DNA from: Pseudomonas sp. Bout1 | GTDB lineage: Bacteria; Pseudomonadota; Gammaproteobacteria; Pseudomonadales; Pseudomonadaceae | Direction of reading: 5' to 3' | Assembly (NCBI RefSeq): GCF_034314165.1 | Contig: NZ_JAVIWK010000001.1 | Location: forward strand, 6,029,001 to 6,093,000 | Length of the DNA stretch: 64,000 nt | Position numbers and translations under genes: made by a program | Part shown: positions 53,548-63,587 of the stretch, one piece after another | How positions within the stretch are numbered: the first letter of the stretch is position 1 | Layout of the letters: the number at the start of each line of letters is the position of its first letter | The notes under the pieces: model-generated | Told to the model about the DNA's origin: nothing | The model's input: only the letters and a program-made list of their open reading frames with translations | The model's database searches: none

Positions 53548-54643
53548 TTCGGCCTGCGGGTGCGTAAGGCGCCGGGTCAATGATCGGCTCACGCTCCAGC
53601 AACAAATCGGCAAACAACTGGCAGGACGCCGGCGCCAGTACCAGGCCGTTGCGGTAATGCCCGCAGTTGAGCCACAGCCCTTCAAACCCGGGCACCTTGC
53701 CGATATAGGGAATGCCTTCTGGCGACCCGGGCCGCAAGCCAGCCCAATGCCCCACCACTTCAGCATCGGCCAGGGCCGGAATCAACTCCACGGCAGAGGC
53801 TTTCAAGCTTGCCAGCGCGGAATCGGTGGGCGTCTTGTCGAAGCCTTCATGCTCCAGCGTGCTGCCGATCAGAATGTGCCCATCGCGCCGGGGAATTGCA
53901 TAGCGGCCCTTGGCCAGGACCATGCATGACAAAAAGTCCGACGCGCATTTGTACAGGATCATCTGCCCCTTGACCGGTTCCACGGGCAACGCCAACCCCA
54001 GGCTACCCAGCAGCTCACCGCTCCAGGCACCGGCCGCAAGTACTACGTGATCGCCACGTATCGGCCCGAGTGCGGTATTCACCCCGACAACTTTACCGCC
54101 CTCCTGAATAAAGCCCTCAACCGCGCATTGTTCGTGAATCGTCACGCCTGGCAGGGCCAGCAAGGCTGCCTTGAGGGATTTGACCAGCCTTGGATTGCGC
54201 ACATTGGCCACATCCGCCATGTAGATCGCCTGGGAAAACCCGGCCCCCAGGACCGGCACAGCATCATGGGCAGCTGATACATCCACCTTGCTTAACGGGC
54301 GCCTTTCACGGGCGGCCCAGGCGAGCGCCTCGGTTTCATCTTCCAGGTCCAGCCAATACAGGCCGGTGGTGTGAACTTCCGGATCGACGCCGGTAGCCGC
54401 GAACAAACGTTCAGCCAGTTGCGGGTAGAAGTCCTGGGACCAATGCGCCAATGCAGTCACCGCAGGGCTGTAACGCCACGGGTACAGTGGCGAAACAATG
54501 CCGCCACCTGCCCAGGAAGACTCCTGCCCGACCGCCGAGCGGTCCAGCAGTACAACCGACTGCCCTTGGGATGCCAGATTGAACGCCGTCAACAATCCGA
54601 TTACCCCACCACCCACAACCACTATTTGCTGTTGTTTAGCCAT
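53534..54643 (-). CDS. thiO: Glycine/D-amino-acid oxidase ThiO
   Basis: 369-residue FAD enzyme, ADP-binding motif VVVGGGVIGLLTAFNLASQG near residue 8, SSWAGGGIVSPLYPW as the substrate-side motif, and late GLRPGSPEGIPYIG and HYRNGLVLAP. ThiO oxidises glycine to the imine needed for thiazole synthesis in thiamine. ATG 54643 is preferred to an in-frame start at 54688. It precedes the leftward minor-pilin genes by order but is transcribed after them. A general D-amino-acid oxidase is the alternative. Confidence 0.88.
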   Translation of the reverse strand: MAKQQQIVVVGGGVIGLLTAFNLASQGQSVVLLDRSAVGQESSWAGGGIVSPLYPWRYSPAVTALAHWSQDFYPQLAERLFAATGVDPEVHTTGLYWLDLEDETEALAWAARERRPLSKVDVSAAHDAVPVLGAGFSQAIYMADVANVRNPRLVKSLKAALLALPGVTIHEQCAVEGFIQEGGKVVGVNTALGPIRGDHVVLAAGAWSGELLGSLGLALPVEPVKGQMILYKCASDFLSCMVLAKGRYAIPRRDGHILIGSTLEHEGFDKTPTDSALASLKASAVELIPALADAEVVGHWAGLRPGSPEGIPYIGKVPGFEGLWLNCGHYRNGLVLAPASCQLFADLLLEREPIIDPAPYAPAGRINAG

Positions 54644-54704
54644 TGTTCGATCCAGCCGATAAAAGAAAAAGGCACGCCCGGCGCCCAATCATGCAGCGTC
54701 GCCA

Positions 54705-55106
54705 TCATTGCCCCCAGCACGCCGTGCGCGACGTTTCAGGCGCGGCTCCCGGATTGCTTCGTAAGCCGGTACTGCTCAGGCTGAAGGCGGCACAGGAATC
54801 ACCTTCCATCACCGAGTCACTTGCAGGCGTGGCAAGCAGAGCGAAATCCTGAGGGTTCAATGCAGCAGTGATTCTATAGCGATCATTGCCGGCGATGACG
54901 CCAGTCGCATCAATAAAAGTGCCGTTCCTCGCGTAATAACGCTCAAGCTGCTGGGCTTGTTCGGTCAGCAACCCGGCGATTTGCGCGCGATAGACCTTTT
55001 TCATATGGCTGGTATATCCGGGATAGGCGACGCCCGCCAGGAGCCCGACGATCGCCACGGCGATCAATAATTCGATCAGGGTGAAACCAGTGCAATCCTT
55101 GCCCAT
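54705..55106 (-). CDS. pilE: Type IV minor pilin PilE
   Basis: 133-residue prepilin. It starts MGKDCTGFTLIELLIAVAIV, with leader ending in G and mature F followed by E5. The family pattern GLLAGVAYPGYTSHMKKVYR and the LTEQAQQLERYYARNGTF segment point to PilE. ATG 55106 with AGGTGAG upstream is preferred to GTG 55118. It follows pilX directly; in P. aeruginosa pilY1 and pilY2 lie between them. Confidence 0.87.
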   Translation of the reverse strand: MGKDCTGFTLIELLIAVAIVGLLAGVAYPGYTSHMKKVYRAQIAGLLTEQAQQLERYYARNGTFIDATGVIAGNDRYRITAALNPQDFALLATPASDSVMEGDSCAAFSLSSTGLRSNPGAAPETSRTACWGQ

Positions 55107-55118
55107 CGTGCTGCTCAC

Positions 55119-55646
55119 CTATTGAAGTTGCCGCCACATGATTCGTCGAAAACGCTCACCGGGTCCGCTGCCCACTCGCGCATACACAGACTCCAGGACG
55201 GAACGCGAGTGGCCACTGACTCCCACCGAGGTCACGCGATAAAGGTTTGCCTGGGTTTCTGCCGGAAGATGGGCGAGCCCCTTGGCCTGCCCCAGATTTT
55301 GAATACCGTAGAGGCCATTTTTCATCCCGACCCAGGTGACCGTAGAGACGGGGTTCGTTCCAGGCCCAACCACCGAAACCGACTCGGCAGGTGGCGCGCA
55401 CGCGGCAGTCGAGCGGCAGGGAAGCCGCGCAAACCCAGGCGCCTGTACCACAGACTCGCCGAGCCTTAGGCCGCTTTCGGCCACCTGAAACGACTGGTTG
55501 CGCTGCCGGGTGCTGCCAGTAATTTTTTCTTGCGAAATTGCTCCGCGCATCGAAGCCAGCCCGAGAAGCGCCAACAGCAGCAGGAACACCAGACTGATCA
55601 GCAACACCATGCCTGCCTGACTTGAACGAGAGGGGTAATAACCCAT
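55119..55646 (-). CDS. pilX: Type IV minor pilin assembly protein PilX
   Basis: 175 residues, N-terminal membrane helix (QAGMVLLISLVFLLLLALLG) with the PilX_N pattern continuing EKITGSTRQRNQSFQVAESG. The prepilin-like leader ends in SQAG. PilX is a core minor pilin that bridges PilV, PilW and the tip adhesin PilY1, which is missing here. Second to last in the leftward pilV-W-X-E row. Confidence 0.85.
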   Translation of the reverse strand: MGYYPSRSSQAGMVLLISLVFLLLLALLGLASMRGAISQEKITGSTRQRNQSFQVAESGLRLGESVVQAPGFARLPCRSTAACAPPAESVSVVGPGTNPVSTVTWVGMKNGLYGIQNLGQAKGLAHLPAETQANLYRVTSVGVSGHSRSVLESVYARVGSGPGERFRRIMWRQLQ

Positions 55647-55651
55647 GGGTG

Positions 55652-56359
55652 CTACTCCAGACGATTGCGCAGCGCCGCTACAACACTGTAGGTCTGGTCT
55701 TTAACCAACCCTTTTGGATCCTGAAGTGTCAGTAGAATCCGTACGCTGCGTATCAACGACTCATCGCCGGGGCTGGGGTCATATCGGGTGACAACCGTTG
55801 AGCCCTGCTTGTCGGCCACGCCGAAGCTGATGTCGAATGCCGCAACGTTATCCACGAGCACCGCCCTGCTCGGGGCCGCCAGTGTGCTGAACTTCAACTG
55901 ATCACCCTCAAAGGTGTAAGTCAGCTTGCGCAGTGGCAAGCGCACTTGCCCGGGCGCCGGTGTTGGCGGGCCGCCCGCGTAGGCGTGGGCAGTACCGGTG
56001 CAATCGGAAAGCACCGCCCAGTCAGGCTTGCTGCCGCCCTCGCCCACGTCAGCGGTTATGAGTGTCAGGGACCGGGAGCCGCCCATGGCACTCCAGCCGA
56101 TGGGACGATCAAACTCCACGGGGGCATTACTGATTGAGGCAGTGGCCAGGCAACCAAACATACCCACCTGGCGTATCTCCTGAATCAGCTTGCCCAGCAC
56201 AAACCGTGCATCATCCTGCAACAGCGAAGCCGCGTTCTGACTGGCATAGGTGATTCGGGAACTGAGCGCAATCTGGGTCACGCCCATGATCAGCACCAGG
56301 CCGAGGGCCAATGCCAGCAGCATCTCCACCAGGCTGAAACCCCGATCAGGCGCTTTCAT
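55652..56359 (-). CDS. pilW: Type IV minor pilin PilW
   Basis: 235-residue prepilin starting MKAPDRGFSLVEMLLALALG, leader ending in G, mature F, E5. Typical PilW body: TQIALSSRITYASQNAASLL near residue 28, and EIRQVGMFGCLA. It overlaps pilV by 4 bases (ATGA at 56356-56359). Confidence 0.87.
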   Translation of the reverse strand: MKAPDRGFSLVEMLLALALGLVLIMGVTQIALSSRITYASQNAASLLQDDARFVLGKLIQEIRQVGMFGCLATASISNAPVEFDRPIGWSAMGGSRSLTLITADVGEGGSKPDWAVLSDCTGTAHAYAGGPPTPAPGQVRLPLRKLTYTFEGDQLKFSTLAAPSRAVLVDNVAAFDISFGVADKQGSTVVTRYDPSPGDESLIRSVRILLTLQDPKGLVKDQTYSVVAALRNRLE

Positions 56360-56844
56360 GGCAACACCCTCGGATCGACGGCAACCCGGCTGGTCAGGGT
56401 GAACGTTTCCCGGGCGCCTTGAGCCTTCGCTCCACGGGAGTCATCCCAGCTGATGCTGATGGTCACCTCTCGCTGACTGACCGAAACCGACCCCTTGGCA
56501 CTTTCCCCGGCAAACCCTGCGATGTTGGCTTCGAAGTCGTGCAGGTCCAGGTCACGCACACTTGCAACCGAAGTGCCGGAAGACGCGCGCTCATTCTGCC
56601 CCCATGAGTAATCCACGCCAGAGTTGGCGCGAATCCGGTCGAGCATGTCGTACGCAATGAAACTGGCCTGACTGGTCATCCTGGAACTGTCGGCGTATTT
56701 CAGCGCATTGAGCTGAATCACCGCCGCGCCCAGCAGGCCGACTGCCAGGATCAGCACAGAGACCAGGACCTCGATCAGGGTCATCCCGGCTTGGGTCAGT
56801 TGAGGGCGAATCGTTAGGGGGCAAGCGTTCATTACCATCGTCAT
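56356..56844 (-). CDS. pilV: Type IV minor pilin PilV
   Basis: 162 residues. The leader is longer than usual and ends in LTQAG, followed by MTLIEVLVSVLILAVGLLGA. The mature first residue is M rather than F, as is common for PilV. The body contains NALKYADSSRMTSQASFIAY and RIRANSGVD. The start at 56844 or a nearby ATG at 56838 or 56832 is uncertain because the ribosome site is weak. First in the leftward row, divergent from fimT. Confidence 0.83.
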   Translation of the reverse strand: MTMVMNACPLTIRPQLTQAGMTLIEVLVSVLILAVGLLGAAVIQLNALKYADSSRMTSQASFIAYDMLDRIRANSGVDYSWGQNERASSGTSVASVRDLDLHDFEANIAGFAGESAKGSVSVSQREVTISISWDDSRGAKAQGARETFTLTSRVAVDPRVLP

Positions 56845-57051
56845 CCATGTCGAGGGTCATCAAAAAGCAGCGGGAAATCTGCCAAGCAACGCAAGACTAG
56901 CGCCGGTCTTGCCCGAGCGCTGCACCCCGGAACAAAGCGAAATACTTTGGACAGGATGGCCACCATTCGACGCATCAGCCTGGGCGCTATAACTATGTCT
57001 GCCACCCGGCACCCACTGAAAAAGCACACCGCGTCCACGGAGGGACGGCAC

Positions 57052-57633
57052 ATGAAACAAAGGGGTTTCTCGCTGATTGAACTGATACTGGGCCTGTTCC
57101 TGAGTGGCATCCTGGCCAATCTGGCAGTGCCCAGCTTGAAGGGGTTGCTTGAGTCGCAACGACGCCAGAGCGCCGCCGAATCCCTCGCTGGCGGGGTACG
57201 TTACGCCCGCACAGAAGCTATCGCACGCAACCGCACGGTGGTCATCCATGCACTGGACGATGACTGGAGCCTGGGATGGAGGGTGATACTGGACCTGAAC
57301 GGACGCGGCCATCTGGACGACCACAATCCGGTGCTGCTGGTACACCAGGACAGCGGCCAGATACCGATTGTGGGGAATACGCCAGTCAGAACCCAGATAC
57401 GCTTCAGCGGCCTGGGAGAACCGCTGCTGTCAGCAGGAGCATTCAGCGCCGGCACCGTTCACGTATGTGCAACGGACCAGCAACTGAGCCTGTATCAGAT
57501 AGTACTGGCCGCCAGCGGGCGCATCAGCCTGCGCAGCAACAAGACCGAGCAGGCGCTGTGCCGGGGCTATGCCGGCACGCTTGGGCTCAGAGCAGCGAGC
57601 GAACCCGCAGCTCCTTGGGCATGGAGAAAGTGA
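57052..57633 (+). CDS. fimT: FimT/GspH-type minor pilin
   Basis: 193-residue prepilin starting [20 protein letters not shown] after a GGAGGGA ribosome site. The GspH domain (about 45-170) includes [20 protein letters not shown] and [11 protein letters not shown]. It is rightward and divergent from pilVWXE, whereas in P. aeruginosa fimT and fimU lie in the same direction as pilV. Its last 47 bp overlap the end of ispH on the other strand, so the C-terminus may be a late extension. It could be FimU instead of FimT. Confidence 0.82.
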   Translation: MKQRGFSLIELILGLFLSGILANLAVPSLKGLLESQRRQSAAESLAGGVRYARTEAIARNRTVVIHALDDDWSLGWRVILDLNGRGHLDDHNPVLLVHQDSGQIPIVGNTPVRTQIRFSGLGEPLLSAGAFSAGTVHVCATDQQLSLYQIVLAASGRISLRSNKTEQALCRGYAGTLGLRAASEPAAPWAWRK

Positions 57634-58534
57634 TGTTTTCTTCCCGGCCAGCCAGCTCATCAGCGCCGGTGGCGCCCCAAGCCTGCAGTTGCTGGATAAC
57701 GCCGCGCACCAATACTTCCGGGGCCGAGGCACCCGCGGTGATACCGATGCGCTCGACACCGTCGAACCAGCTGCGCTGCAGGTCTTCGGCACCATCGATC
57801 AGGTACGCCGGAGTGGCCATACGCTCGGCCAGTTCGCGCAGGCGGTTGGAGTTGGAGCTGTTGGGGCTGCCCACAACCAGCACCACGTCGCATTCGTCGG
57901 CCAACTGTTTGACCGCATCCTGGCGATTTTGCGTGGCGTAGCAGATGTCGTCCTTGCGCGGCCCGCCGATGGCCGGGAAACGCGTACGCAGGGCATCGAT
58001 GACGCGGCTGGTGTCGTCCATGGACAAGGTGGTCTGGGTAACAAAGGCCAGCTTTTCAGGGTTGTGCACCTGCAAGGCGGCGACGTCTTTTTCGTCTTCC
58101 ACCAGGTAGATCGCGCCGCCATTGCTGGCGTCATACTGGCCCATGGTGCCTTCGACTTCCGGGTGACCGGCGTGGCCGATCAGGATGCACTCACGCCCGT
58201 CACGGCTGTAGCGCGCGACCTCGATATGCACCTTGGTCACCAGCGGGCAGGTGGCATCGAACACTTTCAGGCCACGGCCTGCCGCTTCAGTGCGTACCGC
58301 CTGGGAAACACCGTGGGCGCTGAAGATGACAATAACGTCGTCCGGCACCTGGTCCAATTCCTCAACGAAGATGGCACCGCGACTGCGCAGGTCCTCGACC
58401 ACGAATTTGTTGTGGACGACTTCATGGCGCACATAAATCGGCGGCCCGAAGACTTCCAGGGCGCGGTTGACGATTTCAATCGCCCGGTCCACGCCGGCGC
58501 AGAAGCCACGGGGGTTGGCGAGTTTGATTTGCAT
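57587..58534 (-). CDS. ispH: 4-hydroxy-3-methylbut-2-enyl diphosphate reductase
   Basis: 315-residue iron-sulfur enzyme, last step of the MEP isoprenoid pathway. It begins [20 protein letters not shown] with the first cluster cysteine at C12. The others lie in DATCPLVTK and [11 protein letters not shown] region (with preceding conserved CYATQNRQ). IFSAHGVS and [10 protein letters not shown] are typical. ATG 58534 replaces a much longer open frame to 58702 that runs over a repeat. Convergent overlap with fimT. Confidence 0.96.
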   Translation of the reverse strand: MQIKLANPRGFCAGVDRAIEIVNRALEVFGPPIYVRHEVVHNKFVVEDLRSRGAIFVEELDQVPDDVIVIFSAHGVSQAVRTEAAGRGLKVFDATCPLVTKVHIEVARYSRDGRECILIGHAGHPEVEGTMGQYDASNGGAIYLVEDEKDVAALQVHNPEKLAFVTQTTLSMDDTSRVIDALRTRFPAIGGPRKDDICYATQNRQDAVKQLADECDVVLVVGSPNSSNSNRLRELAERMATPAYLIDGAEDLQRSWFDGVERIGITAGASAPEVLVRGVIQQLQAWGATGADELAGREENITFSMPKELRVRSLL

Positions 58535-58571
58535 GCTGTGCCTCGTGTCTTGCCCTGTAGGAGCGAGCTTG

Positions 58572-58703
58572 TGTGGTGAGGGAGCTTGCTCCCGCTGGGC
58601 TGCGAAGCAGCCCCAATCTGGGCAATCAAGACACGTCAGATGTATCTCGATGAACAGTTTGGGAGTGCTATGCACTCCAGCGGGAGCAAGCTTCCTCGCC
58701 ACA
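58572..58703. repeat. REP-type inverted repeat pair (family B)
   Basis: Arms 58572-58598 and 58677-58703 are 27-bp inverted copies with two mismatches, core GAGGGAGCTTGCTCCCGCTG. The 78-bp centre is longer than in the copy at 31058-31152. It lies between fkpB and ispH, genes that would otherwise form one run with lspA and ileS. Confidence 0.85.
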
Positions 58704-58738
58704 ACAGGCTCAGTCCTACAGTAGGCCGGTTTCGTTAA

Positions 58739-59191
58739 TTACAGCGCTTTAACGTCGATGATTTCAACATCAAAGGTCAAGGTTTTCCCGGCCAACGGGT
58801 GGTTGAAGTCGATGGTCACTTGCGCGTCATCAAAGGCTTTCACCACACCCGGCAGTTCGGTATTCGCCGCATCGTTGAAGATCACCAACAAGCCTTCCGA
58901 CAGTTCCATGTCCTGGAACTGCGAACGCGGGATGATCTGCACATTTTGCGGGTTGGGCTGGCCAAAGGCGTTTTCCGGCAGGATCTGCAGGTTGCGCTTG
59001 TCGCCGGCCTTGAAACCGAACAGGGCTGCTTCAAAACCCGGCAGCAGGTTGCCGTCGCCGACCTTGAAGGTCGCCGGAGCCTTGTCGAACGTGCTGTCGA
59101 CCGTGTCGCCATTCTCCAGGCGCAATGCGAAATGCAAGGTGACTTCCGTGTTCTGGCCGATGCGTTGTTCAGCCAATACCTGTTCAGTCAT
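58739..59191 (-). CDS. fkpB: FKBP-type peptidyl-prolyl isomerase FkpB (SlpA-like)
   Basis: 150 residues starting [20 protein letters not shown], with FKBP core FALRLENGDTVDSTFDKAPA, LLPGFEAALFGFKAGDKRNL and the terminal DFNHPLAGKTLTFDVEIIDV typical of the SlyD/SlpA group. No His-rich tail, so the SlpA/FkpB type. It overlaps lspA by 8 bases, in the conserved ileS-lspA-fkpB-ispH order. Confidence 0.93.
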   Translation of the reverse strand: MTEQVLAEQRIGQNTEVTLHFALRLENGDTVDSTFDKAPATFKVGDGNLLPGFEAALFGFKAGDKRNLQILPENAFGQPNPQNVQIIPRSQFQDMELSEGLLVIFNDAANTELPGVVKAFDDAQVTIDFNHPLAGKTLTFDVEIIDVKAL

Positions 59192-59693
59192 GAACGGTCT
59201 CTCCGGTTTTCTTACTTTTGAACATATCCAACGCCAGCATGATTGCACCGACGGTGATGGCGCTGTCGGCAAAGTTGAACGCCGGGAAGTACCAGCGGTT
59301 CTGCCAATGCACCAGAATAAAGTCGATCACATGGCCCAGAGCGATGCGGTCGTACAAGTTACCCAGCGCGCCACCGAGCACCAGGGCCAGCGCCACCGCC
59401 AGCCAGGTGTCATCGCGCCCAAGGCGCTTGAGCCACACCACCAGCACGGCACTGACCACCACGGCGATCAGGGCAAACAACCAGCGCTGCCAGCCGGAGC
59501 TGTCAGCCAGGAAGCTGAACGCAGCGCCGGTGTTGTAGGCCAGGGTCCAGCTGAAGTAGTCGGGAATCACCACGATCTGCTGGTACATCTGCAAGGCGCC
59601 CTCGAAATGAGCTTTGCTGAGTTGGTCAATGACCAGCACCAGCACGCTCAACACGAGCAAGCCCAGGCGTCCAAAACGACTGGCTTCAGGCAT
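59184..59693 (-). CDS. lspA: Lipoprotein signal peptidase II
   Basis: 169-residue inner-membrane aspartyl protease cutting prolipoprotein signal peptides. Four membrane segments. Catalytic residues in the [19 protein letters not shown] motif and the later [12 protein letters not shown] motif. [10 protein letters not shown] is also diagnostic. Overlaps ileS and fkpB by 8 bases on either side. Confidence 0.96.
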   Translation of the reverse strand: MPEASRFGRLGLLVLSVLVLVIDQLSKAHFEGALQMYQQIVVIPDYFSWTLAYNTGAAFSFLADSSGWQRWLFALIAVVVSAVLVVWLKRLGRDDTWLAVALALVLGGALGNLYDRIALGHVIDFILVHWQNRWYFPAFNFADSAITVGAIMLALDMFKSKKTGETVHD

Positions 59694-62517
59694 AGTGACG
59701 AACCTCGCCAGCGCCGGTGATGTTGTCGACGCAACGACCGCAAATTTCCGGGTGCTCAGGGTTCACACCGACATCTTCACGGCAGTGCCAGCAACGGGCG
59801 CACTTGGCGAAGGCCGACTTGACCACTTTGAGCTTGAGACCCGGTACTTCGGTGGCCACGGCATCCGCAGGGGCCTGGGCAAACGGTGCCAGGCTGGCGG
59901 TGGAGGTGATCAGCACGAAGCGCAGTTCATTGCTCAACTTGGCCAGGTCGGCCGTCAGGCCTTCCTCGGCAAACAGTGTGACTTCAGCCTGCAAGTTACC
60001 GCCCACGGCCTTGGCCGCACGCTGCACTTCCAGCTCTTTGTTCACGGCAACCTTGACCGCCATCACGCCTTCCCAGTACTCACGGCCCAGTTCAAAGTCG
60101 GCCGGCAGTTCGGTCAGGCCTTCGTACCAGGTGTTGAGCATCACGGACTCGTTACGCTCGCCCGGCAGGTATTCCCACAGTTCGTCGGCAGTGAAGGCCA
60201 GGATCGGTGCGATCCAGCGCACCAGCGCTTCAGAGATGTGGTACAGCGCGGTCTGCGCCGAACGGCGGGCCTTGCTGTTGGCGCCGGTGGTGTACTGGCG
60301 GTCCTTGATGATGTCGAGGTAGAAACCACCCAGCTCCTGCACGCAGAAGTTGTGGATCTTGGAGTAGACATTCCAGAAGCGGTATTCGCCGTAGTGCTCT
60401 TGCAACTCGCGCTGCAGCAACAGGGTACGGTCCACGGCCCAACGGTCCAGGGCGAGCATTTCCTCAGCCGGCAGGATGTCGGTGGCCGGGTTGAAACCGG
60501 TCAGGTTCGACAGCATGAAGCGTGCGGTATTACGGATACGACGGTAGGCATCGGCGCTGCGGGCCAGAATCTGGTCCGACACGGCGATTTCGCCCGAGTA
60601 ATCGGTCGAGGCTACCCACAGGCGCATGATGTCGGCGCCCAAGGTGTCGTTGATCTTTTTCGGCTCGATTACGTTTTTCAGCGACTTGGACATCTTGCGG
60701 CCCGTCTCGTCGACGGTGAAGCCGTGGGTCAGCAATTCGCGGTACGGCGCGTGGTTGTCGATGGCGCAACCTGTCAGCAGCGACGAGTGGAACCAGCCAC
60801 GGTGTTGGTCGGAGCCTTCCAGGTACAGGTCGGCACGCGGACCGGTCTCGTGACCCATCGGGTGCGAGCCACGCAGCACATGCCAATGGGTGGTGCCCGA
60901 GTCGAACCACACGTCGAGGGTGTCGCTGATCTTGTCGTACAGCGGCGCGTCGTCGCCCAGCAGCTCGGCGGCGTCCAGCTTGAACCAGGCTTCGATACCT
61001 TCTTGTTCAACACGCTGGGCAACCACTTCCATCAGTTCGACGGTACGTGGGTGCAGCTCGCCGCTTTCCTTGTTCAGGAAAAACGGGATCGGCACGCCCC
61101 AGTTGCGCTGCCGGGAGATGCACCAGTCCGGGCGGTTGGCGATCATCGAGTGCAGGCGCGCCTGGCCCCAGGCCGGGACGAACTTGGTCTCTTCGATGGC
61201 TTTGATCGCGCGGTTACGCAGGGTCGCGCCACTGGTCGGCTCTTTGTCCATGCCGATAAACCACTGCGCGGTGGCGCGGTAGATCAGCGGGGACTTGTGA
61301 CGCCAGCAGTGCATGTAGCTGTGCTTGATGGTGTCGGTTTGCATCAGTGCACCGACTTCACGCAGCTTGTCGATGATCGCCGGGTCAGCCTTGAAGATGA
61401 ACTGGCCGCCAAAAAACTCCAGCGACGGCACATAAACGCCGTTGCTCTGCACCGGGTTGATGATGTCATCGTTAACCAGGCCGTACTTCTTGCAGATGAC
61501 AAAGTCGTCCACGCCGTAGGCAGGCGAGCAGTGAACCACACCGGTGCCCGAACCCAGCTCAACGTAGTCAGCCAGGTACACCGGCGACAGACGGTCATAG
61601 AACGGGTGACGGAAGTTGATCAGCTCCAGCGCGGTGCCGGTCGTGGTGGCGATCACCGAGCCTTGCAGCTCGTAGCGCGCCAGGCAGGCTTCGACCATTT
61701 CTTCAGCGAGCACGAGCAGGCGGTCACCGACGTCCACCAGGGCGTAGGTGAATTCCGGGTGCACGTTCAACGCCTGGTTGGCCGGGATGGTCCACGGGGT
61801 GGTGGTCCAGATCACGATGGCGGCCGGTTTGCTCAGGCTTGCCAGGCCAAACGCCTGGGCCAGCTTGGCCTCGTCGGCGATCGGGAAGGCCACGTCGATG
61901 GTCGAGGACTTTTTCTCTTCGTATTCGACTTCCGCTTCAGCCAGGGCCGAGCCGCAGTCAAAACACCAGTTCACGGGCTTGAGACCCTTGAACACGAAGC
62001 CGCCTTTGACGATTTCGGCCAAGGCGCGGATTTCACCGGCCTCGTTCTTGAAGTCCATGGTCTTGTAAGGGTTGGCCCAGTCGCCCAACACACCCAGGCG
62101 GATGAATTCGGACTTCTGCCCTTCGATCTGCTCGGTGGCGTAGGCACGGCACAGTTCGCGGGTTTTATCGGCGCCCAGGTTCTTGCCGTAGGTCACTTCG
62201 ACCTTGTGTTCGATCGGCAGGCCATGGCAGTCCCAGCCCGGAACATACGGCGCGTCAAAACCCGAAAGGGTTTTCGAGCGGATGATCATGTCCTTCAGAA
62301 TCTTGTTCAGCGCATGACCGATGTGAATCGTGCCGTTGGCATAAGGAGGGCCGTCGTGCAGGACGAATTTCGGACGATCCTTGCCAATCTCGCGCAACTT
62401 TCCGTACAGGCCAATACTGTCCCAGCGCTGCAGGATCTGCGGTTCGCGCTGTGGCAGGCCGGCCTTCATTGGGAAGGCGGTGTCCGGAAGGTTTAGCGTG
62501 GCTTTATAGTCGGTCAT
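59686..62517 (-). CDS. ileS: Isoleucyl-tRNA synthetase
   Basis: 943-residue class I synthetase. HIGH motif in [15 protein letters not shown] near residue 60, KMSKS in [11 protein letters not shown] near residue 605, large editing domain between, and a C-terminal zinc site CARCWHC with CGRC (about 905-930). Starts [20 protein letters not shown]. It is the bacterial type with zinc ribbon, not the mupirocin-resistant form. A full-length antisense frame opposite it is a composition shadow. Confidence 0.98.
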   Translation of the reverse strand: MTDYKATLNLPDTAFPMKAGLPQREPQILQRWDSIGLYGKLREIGKDRPKFVLHDGPPYANGTIHIGHALNKILKDMIIRSKTLSGFDAPYVPGWDCHGLPIEHKVEVTYGKNLGADKTRELCRAYATEQIEGQKSEFIRLGVLGDWANPYKTMDFKNEAGEIRALAEIVKGGFVFKGLKPVNWCFDCGSALAEAEVEYEEKKSSTIDVAFPIADEAKLAQAFGLASLSKPAAIVIWTTTPWTIPANQALNVHPEFTYALVDVGDRLLVLAEEMVEACLARYELQGSVIATTTGTALELINFRHPFYDRLSPVYLADYVELGSGTGVVHCSPAYGVDDFVICKKYGLVNDDIINPVQSNGVYVPSLEFFGGQFIFKADPAIIDKLREVGALMQTDTIKHSYMHCWRHKSPLIYRATAQWFIGMDKEPTSGATLRNRAIKAIEETKFVPAWGQARLHSMIANRPDWCISRQRNWGVPIPFFLNKESGELHPRTVELMEVVAQRVEQEGIEAWFKLDAAELLGDDAPLYDKISDTLDVWFDSGTTHWHVLRGSHPMGHETGPRADLYLEGSDQHRGWFHSSLLTGCAIDNHAPYRELLTHGFTVDETGRKMSKSLKNVIEPKKINDTLGADIMRLWVASTDYSGEIAVSDQILARSADAYRRIRNTARFMLSNLTGFNPATDILPAEEMLALDRWAVDRTLLLQRELQEHYGEYRFWNVYSKIHNFCVQELGGFYLDIIKDRQYTTGANSKARRSAQTALYHISEALVRWIAPILAFTADELWEYLPGERNESVMLNTWYEGLTELPADFELGREYWEGVMAVKVAVNKELEVQRAAKAVGGNLQAEVTLFAEEGLTADLAKLSNELRFVLITSTASLAPFAQAPADAVATEVPGLKLKVVKSAFAKCARCWHCREDVGVNPEHPEICGRCVDNITGAGEVRHYA

Positions 62518-62530
62518 TTAAGGCTCTTCA

Positions 62531-63469
62531 TTAGCGATGGGCGCTAGGTGCGGCTAGTGCACGGGCGGCGGCGACATCCGCATTGATCGCCGTTTTCAAC
62601 GCCTCCAGGGAGGCGAAACGCTGCTCTTCACGCAGCTTTTGGTGGAAAGCCACCGTCAAACGCCGGTCATACAAATCACCGGCAAAATCCAAAAGGTGAA
62701 CTTCCAGGTGGGCCTTGCCATCACCTGCAACCGTGGGCCTGACGCCTATGTTGGCGACTCCGGGCCACGATTGGCCGTCGATGTCGACACTCACCAGGTA
62801 AACCCCGGTCAGTGGCACGCGACGGCGCTTGAGTTGCACGTTGGCGGTTGGCGTGCCCAGTTGGCGCGCCAGCTTCTGGCCGTGCAGGACCCGCCCGGCA
62901 ATCCGGAACGGGCGGCCGAGCAAGCGCTCGGCCAAGGCGAAGTCGGCAGCGGCCAGGGCGTTACGTACCTGGGTACTGCTCACGCGCAGGCCGTCCAGTT
63001 CGACGGTTTGCGCGGCTTCGACGGTAAAGCCCTGGGTGACGCCGGCCTGTTGCAGGAAATCGAAATCGCCTACCCGGTCGCAACCGAAACGGAAGTCGTC
63101 GCCGACCTCCAGGTGCTGCACGCCCAGGCCATCCACCAGGATACGGTCGACGAACTCGGCGGCACTCAGGCTGCGCAAACGCTGGTTGAAAGCCAGGCAG
63201 AGCACACGGTCGACGCCTTCTTCAGCCAGCAATTGCAGCTTGTCCCGCAGGCGGGCCAGACGCGCCGGCGCCGTCTCCGGGGTAAAGAACTCACGCGGCT
63301 GTGGTTCAAAAATCACCACGCAGCTGGGCACGCCCAACTCAACCGCACGCTCACGCAGGCGGGCCAGGATAGCCTGGTGGCCACGGTGAACACCGTCAAA
63401 GTTGCCAATAGTGGCGACGCAGCCCCGATGCTGGGGGCGCAGGTTGTGGAGACCTCGAACCAGCTGCAT
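62531..63469 (-). CDS. ribF: Bifunctional riboflavin kinase/FAD synthetase
   Basis: 312 residues making FMN and FAD. The N-terminal nucleotidyltransferase has VATIGNFDGVHRGHQAILAR near residue 17 and the later SSTQVRNALA. The C-terminal kinase domain has the GTPTANVQL motif and GVANIGVRPTV. ATG 63469 (MQLVRGLHNL) is chosen, the upstream frame being open to 63565. Fourteen nt separate it from ileS, the conserved murJ-ribF-ileS order. Confidence 0.95.
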   Translation of the reverse strand: MQLVRGLHNLRPQHRGCVATIGNFDGVHRGHQAILARLRERAVELGVPSCVVIFEPQPREFFTPETAPARLARLRDKLQLLAEEGVDRVLCLAFNQRLRSLSAAEFVDRILVDGLGVQHLEVGDDFRFGCDRVGDFDFLQQAGVTQGFTVEAAQTVELDGLRVSSTQVRNALAAADFALAERLLGRPFRIAGRVLHGQKLARQLGTPTANVQLKRRRVPLTGVYLVSVDIDGQSWPGVANIGVRPTVAGDGKAHLEVHLLDFAGDLYDRRLTVAFHQKLREEQRFASLEALKTAINADVAAARALAAPSAHR

Positions 63470-63587
63470 AACGCGCTTCTTGCTCATAAAGTGGTCGATT
63501 ATAACCACACCCGGCCCCGGACGACAGGCAACAGCGCAGGCCATTTGCGCGAATCGATAAAACAACCGTTTTATCGACGAAAACTCT

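Noticed and set aside
5233..58703. Recurring repeats as a CRISPR array
   Set aside because: The copies are inverted pairs kilobases apart, without regular spacers or cas genes; they are REP-type elements.
59614..62496. 960-codon open frame on the plus strand
   Set aside because: Antisense shadow of ileS caused by high G+C third positions. Similar shadows lie opposite clpB (47626-50157), the DUF1631 gene (27713-29275), fruA (16119-17711) and prfC.
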